Shown here: positions 15,716 through 22,670 of the stretch, one piece after another | Numbering within the stretch: the first letter of the stretch is position 1 | Layout: the number at the start of each line of letters is the position of its first letter | NCBI GenBank assembly: GCA_036654795.1 | Contig: JAVVRI010000014.1 | Span: 1-24,243, forward strand | Origin: JAVVRI01 sp036654795 | GTDB taxonomy: Bacteria; Bacteroidota; Bacteroidia; Bacteroidales; Tannerellaceae | Direction: 5' to 3' | Length of the DNA: 24,243 nt | Position numbers and translations under genes: made by a program | The notes under the pieces: model-generated | Seen by the model: only the letters and a program-made list of their open reading frames with translations | What the model was told of the DNA's origin: nothing | The model's database searches: none

Positions 15716-18043
15716 TTAGTTTGCCAGCATGTCGGGGGTGATAGCCGTGAAATTTTCTTCCGCTGCTTTGCGTAGTTTCACGCTGCCGTCGTTCCAATTA
15801 GAAGGCCAGCCACCGATAATGTGTCCGAGGAATACTACCTTTATTTCGTGTAGTCCTTTAGCCAATGCCGCTGAGTTGTCATGCCGAGAGAAGCGTTTTA
15901 CTTCGCCACCATTGTTGATCAGCAGCTTGCCGTCAATCCAAACCTCTTCGTTGTCGGAAGAAATGTAATAGACGCCATCCTCAGGAATGTTTACATAACC
16001 GTTAGCAACGGCTGCATATTGTTTCACACCTCTCATCGATTCGTCTGTTTTTACTACGCTTCTTATTTCCTTTAAGTCTTTGATGATGGATTCTTTCCAT
16101 TCCTTTACGTCAGCCAATTTGGATGATTCAAGGAACATGCCGTCTGCTACTTGCATCTTCAGACCGGGGGTTGTCTTAGCTACCTCTTTGGCTGGGGCAA
16201 GTGCTTGTTTCTCTACAGTGATAGTGCGCACTTTGCTCATCTTACCTGAAGGCAGCAAGGAGCGGATATTTAATACACCAGACTCGATGAACTCAATAGG
16301 AGCTTCGTATACGGTAGATGTGGCTGTAGGCTCTGTACCATCCAGCGTATATACCATCTGAATAGGGCGAACAGTTTTGAATGTTAACGATGCTTTGTCC
16401 GTAAAGGCTACGAAGTCGCATGAGCCGTTGGGTTGTTCCGGTTGCGGGATGTGGTAGTTGATGCCGTGCCCGTCCAAACGTACCAATGCGTTGTCCAGTC
16501 TGCGTTCGAAGTCCTTATAGTCCTTCTTGTCCAAAGGAGTCCAACCTATTTCGGCTAGTGCAAGAATACGCGGATAGATGCGATACTCCATAATGTCCGT
16601 TGTGTACATGTATTCGCTCCAGATATTACACTGTACGCCCTTTACAAACTTATCTTTGCCCAGTGTAACGAGTGTGTCGGGTGTCGGGTTGTAACTATAG
16701 GTCTTTTCCAGTGTTGTGTATCCACCAATAGATACCGGTTCAAGCTTAGGATCGCTTTGGTAAGTGTCCAGATACATGCCGTTTCCGCCTGGTGTCATGA
16801 TCACATCGTGATCCATCAAAGCAGCAGCGATGCCGCCTTCTTCGCCACGCCAAGACATTACTGTTGCGCTAGGAGCCAAGCCGCCTTCCAGAATTTCATC
16901 CCAGCCGATTATCTTTTTTCCATGCTGTGCCAGCACTTTTTCCATGCGTTGCACCACGTAGCTTTGTAGTCCGTGTTCATCCTTCAAGCCCTCCTTACGG
17001 ATACGAGCCTGGCAGGTCGGACAGTTTTTCCAACTGATCTTCGGGCACTCGTCTCCACCAATATGGAAATAGGTACCGGGGAAGAGGGGAACCATTTCAG
17101 CAATCACATCTTCAAGGAAGGTAAACGGTTCTTCTTTGCCGGCACACATCACGATATCTTCTACTCCCCAGATAATGCGTGGAGTGATAGAGTCGCCTTT
17201 ACAAGAGAGTTCGGGATAGGCAGCAATAGCAGCCAACTCGTGTCCCGGAAGTTCCAATTCGGGAACTACAGTGATAAAGCGTTCGGCAGCGTACGCTACG
17301 ATCTCTTTGATCTGCTCCTGTGTGTAGAAGCCGCCGTACTCGGTGCCTTCGCCGTCAATACGTTTTGAGCCAATCTCGGTCAGTTTCGGATACTTTTTGA
17401 TCTCGATGCGCCAGCCTTGGTCATCCGTTAGGTGCCAATGGAAGGTGTTGATTTTGAACATAGCCAATACGTCTAATTGCTTCTTTACATTTTCTACGGG
17501 TACGAAGTGACGGCATGGATCCATCATCATCCCGCGGTAAGCAAAACGGGGTTGGTCTTTTACGGTCACTGCTGGGATAACCCAAGCGATGTCAGCAACC
17601 GGCGTCGGACTTTCAATCTCGGCAGGCAGCAGTTGCATAACGGTCTGCATGCCATAGAAGAGTCCTTGCGGAGTCTTTGCTTTGATGCTGACGCCCTTGT
17701 CTGTTACCTCTAGCGTATAGCCTTCGTCGTTTACATCGAGCGCAATGTCGATGGCAAGCGATATGGCGTTCGAGGATTCTTTGTCAGCCACGGCTAATGT
17801 GTAACCGGTCGCTGTGTTGATGCGTGCAGCAAAGAATGCTGCGATTGTTTTAGCTTCAGGCGTTGAGGCGTAAAACGCAGTGTTTTTGTTCAGTTTAAAG
17901 CTGCCTTCGTTTTGTACCAGACTAGCAGGCGTAGGTATCACATTGATGCCTTGATTGTATGGCATCTGCTTTGTGGGTCCTTCGCTGCATGATGTCAAAA
18001 GACAGAGTGCCGTTGCGGCACACATCGTAATGAGCTTTTTCAT
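15716..18043 (-). CDS. GH20 beta-N-acetylhexosaminidase lipoprotein
   Basis: This 775-residue exported lipoprotein has its lipobox LLTSC (15-19, Cys19). An N-terminal GH20b domain (about 33-160) is followed by the GH20 TIM barrel (about 165-510), with FHWHLTDDQGWRIEIK (201-216), PGHELAA (266-272) and the catalytic pair Asp331-Glu332 in FHIGGDECP. Asp polarises the substrate acetamido group and Glu is the acid/base. After the barrel there is a chitobiase/hexosaminidase C-terminal sandwich (about 545-610, with YTLDGTEPT) and a PA14-like domain (about 660-760, with GVYYISSDNEEVWIDGK). The enzyme removes terminal GlcNAc or GalNAc from glycans such as host N- and O-glycans or chitin fragments. It is a single gene on the minus strand, ending at a strong terminator and starting just downstream of the glyA terminator. 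No promoter motif was found. Confidence 0.95.
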   Translation of the reverse strand: MKKLITMCAATALCLLTSCSEGPTKQMPYNQGINVIPTPASLVQNEGSFKLNKNTAFYASTPEAKTIAAFFAARINTATGYTLAVADKESSNAISLAIDIALDVNDEGYTLEVTDKGVSIKAKTPQGLFYGMQTVMQLLPAEIESPTPVADIAWVIPAVTVKDQPRFAYRGMMMDPCRHFVPVENVKKQLDVLAMFKINTFHWHLTDDQGWRIEIKKYPKLTEIGSKRIDGEGTEYGGFYTQEQIKEIVAYAAERFITVVPELELPGHELAAIAAYPELSCKGDSITPRIIWGVEDIVMCAGKEEPFTFLEDVIAEMVPLFPGTYFHIGGDECPKISWKNCPTCQARIRKEGLKDEHGLQSYVVQRMEKVLAQHGKKIIGWDEILEGGLAPSATVMSWRGEEGGIAAALMDHDVIMTPGGNGMYLDTYQSDPKLEPVSIGGYTTLEKTYSYNPTPDTLVTLGKDKFVKGVQCNIWSEYMYTTDIMEYRIYPRILALAEIGWTPLDKKDYKDFERRLDNALVRLDGHGINYHIPQPEQPNGSCDFVAFTDKASLTFKTVRPIQMVYTLDGTEPTATSTVYEAPIEFIESGVLNIRSLLPSGKMSKVRTITVEKQALAPAKEVAKTTPGLKMQVADGMFLESSKLADVKEWKESIIKDLKEIRSVVKTDESMRGVKQYAAVANGYVNIPEDGVYYISSDNEEVWIDGKLLINNGGEVKRFSRHDNSAALAKGLHEIKVVFLGHIIGGWPSNWNDGSVKLRKAAEENFTAITPDMLAN

Positions 18044-18115
18044 GTTTTGAATGTAAGTGAATAATTAGAATGAATATTAATGTTATATTAAATGAGCAGC
18101 TATAAAAAAGCAGAA

Positions 18116-18165
18116 AAGCATGTCCGGATAAGGTTGCTCGTATAGCCACCATCCCGGACATGCTT
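18116..18165 (-). terminator. intrinsic terminator of glyA
   Basis: Perfect 12-base inverted arms (18116-18127 and 18154-18165, core AGCATGTCCGG) enclose 26 bases that can themselves pair around ggttgc and gccacc. On the minus strand the outer stem runs into TTTT and then a six-T run, 14 bases downstream of the glyA stop codon. This isolates glyA from the GH20 gene. Confidence 0.85.
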
Positions 18166-18178
18166 CTTTTGTGTCAGT

Positions 18179-19459
18179 TTACCATGCAAAGATGGGGTAT
18201 CCCTTCATAATGGCGTTCACCCTTTCGCGCACTTCTGTGATTGTCTTCTCGCATTCGGGAGCAGAAAGTACCCGGTCGATTAATTCAACAATCTCTGCCA
18301 TGAGCGGCTCCTTCGCACCACGTGTCGTGATGGCTGGAGTACCAACGCGTATACCCGATGTTTGGAACGGAGAACGGCTGTCAAAAGGAACCATGTTCTT
18401 GTTTACCGTAATATCGGCTGCTACCAATACCTTTTCGGCTACCTTTCCGGTTAGTTCGGGGAACTTCGTGCGTAGATCGATCAGCATACTATGGTTGTCC
18501 GTACCGCCGGATACGATTTTGTATCCTTTAGCCGTAAATGCTGCAGCCATAGCGGCAGCATTGAGTTGTACTTGTTTCTGATATATTTTATATTCAGGTT
18601 CGAGCGCCTCGCCGAAGGCAACAGCTTTGGCAGCAATAACGTGCTCCAATGGTCCTCCTTGTATTCCGGGGAACACGGCAGAGTCGAGCAGTTGAGACAT
18701 CATTTTCGTTTCACCCTTCGGCGTCTTCTTTCCCCATGGGTTTTTAAAGTCTTTTCCAAGTAGGATAATACCTCCACGCGGTCCGCGTAGCGTTTTATGA
18801 GTGGTAGAGGTAACGATGTGAGCATATTCGAGCGGATTGTTTAGCAGTCCGGCAGCAATTAGTCCGGCAGGGTGAGCCATGTCTATCATAAGCAAGGCGC
18901 CTACTTTATCAGCAATTTCGCGCATGCGCTTGTAGTCCCAGTCGCGTGAATAAGCGGAACCACCACCAATGATCAACTTCGGATGTTCGCGCAAGGCCAC
19001 TTCTTCCATCTGGTCGTAATCAATGCGTCCGGTCTCTTCCTTTACGTTATATTCGGTTGCATGATAGAGCACGCCCGAACTGTTTACTGGGGATCCGTGT
19101 GAAAGGTGTCCACCGTGCGACAGGTTGAGTCCGAGGAACGTATCACCCGGATTAAGCACTGCAAAGAAAACGGCTGCGTTCGCTTGTGCCCCTGAGTGTG
19201 GTTGCACATTCGCCCATTCTGCGTTGAAGATTTGCTTCAAGCGTTCAATCGCGATGGTCTCACTCTGGTCTACAACTTCGCAACCTCCATAATAACGCTT
19301 TCCTGGATATCCTTCTGCGTACTTGTTTGTGAGGCAGCTACCCATAGCCTGCATTACCTGATCACTAACGAAGTTCTCCGAAGCAATCAATTCGATTCCT
19401 TTTAATTGCCGTTGGTGTTCCTTCTCGATGATGTCGAAAATGATGTTGTCTTTTTTCAT
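18179..19459 (-). CDS. glyA: serine hydroxymethyltransferase
   Basis: This 426-residue cytoplasmic PLP enzyme converts serine and tetrahydrofolate to glycine and 5,10-methylene-tetrahydrofolate, the main entry into one-carbon metabolism. It starts with the family motif GIELIASENF (21-30) and YAEGYPGKRYYGGC (47-60). The PLP-binding Lys is Lys222 in TSTTHKTLRGPRGG, and MIDMAHPAG (191-199) is the Asp-containing cofactor segment. Length and all key motifs are normal. It has its own -7 element and terminator, so it appears to be a single-gene unit between accessory regions. Confidence 0.98.
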   Translation of the reverse strand: MKKDNIIFDIIEKEHQRQLKGIELIASENFVSDQVMQAMGSCLTNKYAEGYPGKRYYGGCEVVDQSETIAIERLKQIFNAEWANVQPHSGAQANAAVFFAVLNPGDTFLGLNLSHGGHLSHGSPVNSSGVLYHATEYNVKEETGRIDYDQMEEVALREHPKLIIGGGSAYSRDWDYKRMREIADKVGALLMIDMAHPAGLIAAGLLNNPLEYAHIVTSTTHKTLRGPRGGIILLGKDFKNPWGKKTPKGETKMMSQLLDSAVFPGIQGGPLEHVIAAKAVAFGEALEPEYKIYQKQVQLNAAAMAAAFTAKGYKIVSGGTDNHSMLIDLRTKFPELTGKVAEKVLVAADITVNKNMVPFDSRSPFQTSGIRVGTPAITTRGAKEPLMAEIVELIDRVLSAPECEKTITEVRERVNAIMKGYPIFAW

Positions 19460-19489
19460 TACCTGATATTATTGGTTACTGTAATATGT

Positions 19490-19507
19490 CTTCCCGCAAG
19501 CGGAAAG
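19490..19507 (-). promoter_or_regulatory. hairpin in the glyA leader
   Basis: A seven-pair stem (core CTTTCCG with CGGGAAG, one U-G pair) around a four-base loop lies about 30 bases before the glyA start codon, inside the predicted leader. It is small and matches no riboswitch known to me. A role in translation control or mRNA stability is possible but unproven. Confidence 0.3.
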
Positions 19508-19518
19508 ATAACTGAGTA

Positions 19519-19526
19519 CAAAATTA
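19519..19526 (-). promoter_or_regulatory. Bacteroidetes -7 element of glyA
   Basis: The minus strand reads TAATTTTG, an exact TAnnTTTG match, 60 bases before the glyA ATG. The predicted leader is about 50 bases. A good -33 TTTG at the usual spacing is not seen. Confidence 0.5.
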
Positions 19527-19558
19527 CGAATATTTTCAATATTACCTTACGATAACAG

Positions 19559-20122
19559 CTAAATATTGGGCTCAGCACCTAAACAAGGTTTCTTGTCTCG
19601 TGTATAGATAGGACAACCACCACAAAATACACCGCAAGCAGGAACCCGACCGTAATAGGTTTTTACGATGATGCTCTTTGGAATATTCCGTTTTAAATAA
19701 ACCATATCTTTAAGCAATACACCATCTTCAAACATCTGATGATCGTAGTTGTCTGTGAAGAAGTTTTCTATCCGATGTGAATATGCAAATCCACAACTTT
19801 TGTAGAAGCCGACTGCACTTGGCACATCTCCTGTTCCGACTATCATTTGAGTGAATTTTCCCGAATAGTGCTCTTTCAAATAGTTTATCAGCTTTTTGCC
19901 ATACCTCTTCCGTTGAAATTCAGGAGTAACAGCAATATTCTTGAGTTCGCACACACTATCTCCTTCATTTGTTATCACGCAGACAACTTTAACCCCATTA
20001 TCGTCAAGCACAAATAGTTCACCACATTCCAGGTAACGGTCAATCATAGACTCCTGCTCGTCAGCAAGTAGCAGTAGGTCTAAATATTGTTTCTTATTCT
20101 CTATTTGTTGAATTATATTCAT
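19559..20122 (-). CDS. GNAT acetyltransferase with Cys-rich tail
   Basis: Residues 1-145 of this 187-residue protein form a GNAT N-acetyltransferase domain, with strand 4 (KNIAVTPEF, 61-69) leading into the acetyl-CoA loop QRKRYGKK (70-77) and strand 5 and helix 4 (VPSAVGFYKSCGF, 100-112). The last 30 residues carry four Cys (163, 167, 170, 180) in a CxxxCxxC pattern with KPC, resembling the start of DUF3795-type Cys-rich proteins. The acetyl acceptor is unknown. The gene lies 18 bases downstream of the interrupted metallophosphoesterase gene and may be its co-transcribed partner. The Cys-rich tail could bind a metal. Confidence 0.82.
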   Translation of the reverse strand: MNIIQQIENKKQYLDLLLLADEQESMIDRYLECGELFVLDDNGVKVVCVITNEGDSVCELKNIAVTPEFQRKRYGKKLINYLKEHYSGKFTQMIVGTGDVPSAVGFYKSCGFAYSHRIENFFTDNYDHQMFEDGVLLKDMVYLKRNIPKSIIVKTYYGRVPACGVFCGGCPIYTRDKKPCLGAEPNI

Positions 20123-20140
20123 TTTAATTATTCATTCTGT

Positions 20141-20908
20141 TTATTGCAACTCAATAAATCGGCTTTCACTAAATCCTTCTGCGCGTTTTCCATTGAACAA
20201 ATATCCTAACTGATTGGGTATAATTTTAGTAGTACCTATCTCTGTATCAATATTCTCGTGGAAATGACCATATATCCAATAATCAATTCTACTATCGGCA
20301 ATAAAGTTGCCCAACTCTGTAACATAGGCATTATTCATGCTATCATTTATTCGCTCTTTGGCAACAGCTTGAAAAGTTGGTAGGTGATGGGTTGCAACAA
20401 CAATATGCTTAGCTGTACTTTTTAGAACGCTTTGTTTGATAAAGGCAAGGCACTTTTCATGCTCTGCGTTAAAATCCTCAATGCGTAAACGATGTTTGTC
20501 ATATAATATTTGGTGGAAATCGTTCATTCCTCTGAATACATTAAATTCATTCTCGGCAGGAATGTGAGACCATAAAGTAGAGAAAACAATATCCACATCA
20601 CCTATACGCACTACCTTATTATAGTAATAACCTACATTGTCGAGAAACATATATTGTCAAGAGTCACCACGAACACTCACATCACCATTGTTATAAAACT
20701 CATGGTTGCCTGGCACTAGCATCACTTGCTGATAATTCTGAGAAGCCCACTTCCAAAACTTAATATTTGGGATAGTTCTATCTTTCAGATAAAAAGTATC
20801 TCCGGCCAATATCAGAATCTCCCCAGTCACTTCAAAATGGATGCTCTGAACATAAGCCAAATTCTCTTTGAACTCCAAATGCAGGTCGGATGTAAACTGT
20901 ATGCGCAT
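20141..20908 (-). pseudogene. metallophosphoesterase interrupted by one TGA
   Basis: Two segments read in the same frame and form one calcineurin-like metallophosphoesterase of about 255 residues. The first (20908-20657) has SDLHLEF (Asp8, His10), LAGDTF (Asp37) and PGNHEFY (Asn68, His69), then stops at TGA at 20657-20659. The second continues without shift and holds the remaining metal ligands (ATHHLPTF and IYGHFHEN). Only one codon breaks it, after GDS, at a place where a Trp would fit, so a TGG to TGA change is the simplest cause. An ATG lies two codons after the stop, so a C-terminal fragment might be made, but it would lack half the active site. No rearrangement or length loss is visible. 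It could be a recent nonsense mutation or a base-call error. Confidence 0.82.
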
Positions 20909-20950
20909 AGGGTATTGCTTTTTTATTGCTACTTATTTGCTTTTATATTT

Positions 20951-21937
20951 CTATTTTTTCAACTTCTTTTGCGTTTCCTCAAACGATTCAAGAAAGTGGA
21001 TTTCTACTGGTGATAGTTCATATTGTATACGCTCTTTAAACTGATCGTATTCTTTATGTGCTTTTAACTTAGCCATTTCAGCGGAAACTACCCCTACGTG
21101 ATGGAGTAACTCCTTGCCTGATAGTCTCAGGAAGTCATCCAACTTGCTGAGCCAGTCCTTCATGTACATGGGGCGTTTGTCTAACGCTTGTAGCTCGGCA
21201 AAGTCCAGATAGAGTGAGACTATCCGGTTTAACGTGCCGATTTCTTCTTTAGAAAGATAATTCTTGGCAATATCTGTATCTGACTTATGGGGTAAACACC
21301 CTGTCCATGAGGTTAGTCCCATAAAATCTTTCTGTGCATCCGCACGACTATAAATCAGCTCGGCTGCTGTTTTCCCATGTACAGCATAGTGCATTTTGTT
21401 TTGGACGGATGCGAAGAACTCCTTGGTTACTTCGTTTCGCGGATCATAATCGATACTGAGGGCATAGATTTCCAATATCTTCCGATAAAACAGTTTTTCT
21501 GAAGAACGGATGTCACGGATGCGGGAGAGCAGTTCATCAAAGTAATTACCACCTCCACCACGCTTTAGACGGTCGTCATCCATGGCAAAGCCCTTTATCA
21601 TATACTCCTTGAGCACTTGTGTCGCCCAGATACGGAAATGAGTGCCTTGTAGGGAATTTACACGATAACCTACTGAGATAATCATGTCCAAATTGTAGTA
21701 ATCTACCTGATATGTTTTACCATCGGATGCAGTTGTTGCAAATTTTGCAACAACTGACTTTGTATCTAATTCACCTTCCTCAAAGATATTCTTTATATGT
21801 CTTGAAATGGTCGACTTATTTCGTTGGAATAGTTCTGCAATCTGATCCAAAGACAACCATAAAGTCTCATCTTTGAGATTGACTTCCAGCTTCTTCTTCC
21901 CGTCGGGAGTGGTGTAGATTAATATGTTGTTGTTCAT
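20951..21937 (-). CDS. RhuM-family protein
   Basis: This 328-residue cytoplasmic protein begins with a helix-turn-helix-like region (LSLDQIAELFQRNKSTISRH, 29-48) and continues with the RhuM family core (VDYYNLDMIISVGYRVNS, then FRIWATQVLKEYMIKGFAMD). The second half has the FYRKILEIYALSIDYD and KDFMGLTSW stretches common to full-length members. RhuM was named as a pathogenicity-island protein; its biochemical role is unknown. In Bacteroidales it is often found as cargo beside restriction and other defence genes, which fits the SMC-like neighbour here. The downstream metallophosphoesterase gene starts 42 bases after its stop. Confidence 0.85.
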   Translation of the reverse strand: MNNNILIYTTPDGKKKLEVNLKDETLWLSLDQIAELFQRNKSTISRHIKNIFEEGELDTKSVVAKFATTASDGKTYQVDYYNLDMIISVGYRVNSLQGTHFRIWATQVLKEYMIKGFAMDDDRLKRGGGGNYFDELLSRIRDIRSSEKLFYRKILEIYALSIDYDPRNEVTKEFFASVQNKMHYAVHGKTAAELIYSRADAQKDFMGLTSWTGCLPHKSDTDIAKNYLSKEEIGTLNRIVSLYLDFAELQALDKRPMYMKDWLSKLDDFLRLSGKELLHHVGVVSAEMAKLKAHKEYDQFKERIQYELSPVEIHFLESFEETQKKLKK

Positions 21938-22046
21938 GATTCTATTGGTTGCTTCAATCGTTTACGGAATTGTACTATTCGTATGTGCTTTCGTTGTATT
22001 CTGGTTACTCTATTACTTTCCAGTGCCCTAACTTATTAGAGTGAAC

Positions 22047-22085
22047 AATAGTAATATTTTGCTTCTTGAAAATATACAAACTATT
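22047..22085 (-). other. AT-rich inverted repeat after the 192-residue gene
   Basis: The outer arms AATAGT and ACTATT and the inner arms ATATTTT and AAAATAT bracket an eight-base loop, with a small bulge on one side. It lies right after the stop of the small gene beside the SMC-like ATPase. It may be a weak terminator or an mRNA-protecting stem. No T tract follows. Nothing else is seen in the 153-base gap up to the RhuM gene. Confidence 0.3.
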
Positions 22086-22090
22086 ACTAG

Positions 22091-22669
22091 TTAGTCTAAC
22101 GACTCAACATCATCATCGTCTTCTGACGTATCATTTTTTCCTGTAATAAACGACAAAAACACGTCTAAAAAAGCAGAGTTTTTGAAGAAATACTCAGGAT
22201 TATCCAGCATTTTATCTTCGATATAATCAAAACCAAAGTTTGCATACTCTTCCATAGTAGTTGTCAATATGTCCACAGCCTTGCGCGCATTGATTTTATC
22301 TTGGTCAAGTGCAATAAAATCAATATCAGAACGTGCTACAAGGGCAGCGAATATATATTTTTGTATTTCGCTATACTGTTTTCTTAAACCTCTTTTTTCA
22401 CGTACGCCCCAGTATTGGATGGCTTGTCCAAAACCTTTTATCTTGCTACTGTCTTCGTTAAGAGGTTTGCGACGGTTATGATATAGTCCTATAAAAAAGG
22501 CGATAATGTATATCTCATATCCAGCGCCATATATTTTTCCTCGTGACTCTTGAAAGCTACTACTACCTTTCCCGTAATCGGTGTATTGTTTGATTACGTT
22601 ATCTTCGTATCTTTTCTCGAAGTTTGGGTTTCTCTTTGCCCAAAGCTCAAATAGTTTTTCTGCTGCCAT
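22091..22669 (-). CDS. unrecognised partner protein of SMC-like ATPase
   Basis: I do not recognise this 192-residue protein. It is rich in charged and aromatic residues. A hydrophobic stretch GYEIYIIAFFIGLY (49-62) is too short and polar-flanked for a sure membrane helix and is more likely a buried helix. An Arg/Lys-rich segment (HNRRKPL, 63-69) follows, helices fill the rest, and the tail is strongly acidic (about 180-192, with four Asp in a row). The start codon lies one base after the ATPase stop, so the two genes are almost certainly co-translated. The position suggests an accessory or DNA-binding subunit of the ATPase complex, with defence against mobile DNA as the likely context. No function is claimed. 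Confidence 0.7.
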   Translation of the reverse strand: MAAEKLFELWAKRNPNFEKRYEDNVIKQYTDYGKGSSSFQESRGKIYGAGYEIYIIAFFIGLYHNRRKPLNEDSSKIKGFGQAIQYWGVREKRGLRKQYSEIQKYIFAALVARSDIDFIALDQDKINARKAVDILTTTMEEYANFGFDYIEDKMLDNPEYFFKNSAFLDVFLSFITGKNDTSEDDDDVESLD

Positions 22670-22670
22670 A

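Noticed and set aside
16973..17368. Plus-strand open frame of 131 codons
   Set aside because: It is antisense to the GH20 catalytic barrel, whose motifs are certain, and its own product matches nothing.
20141..20650. A separate 169-residue gene after the TGA
   Set aside because: It is in the same frame as the preceding segment and holds only the second half of the metallophosphoesterase motifs.
20657..20659. TGA read as selenocysteine
   Set aside because: The position fits Trp rather than Cys, metallophosphoesterases are not known selenoproteins, and no convincing SECIS-like hairpin follows the codon.
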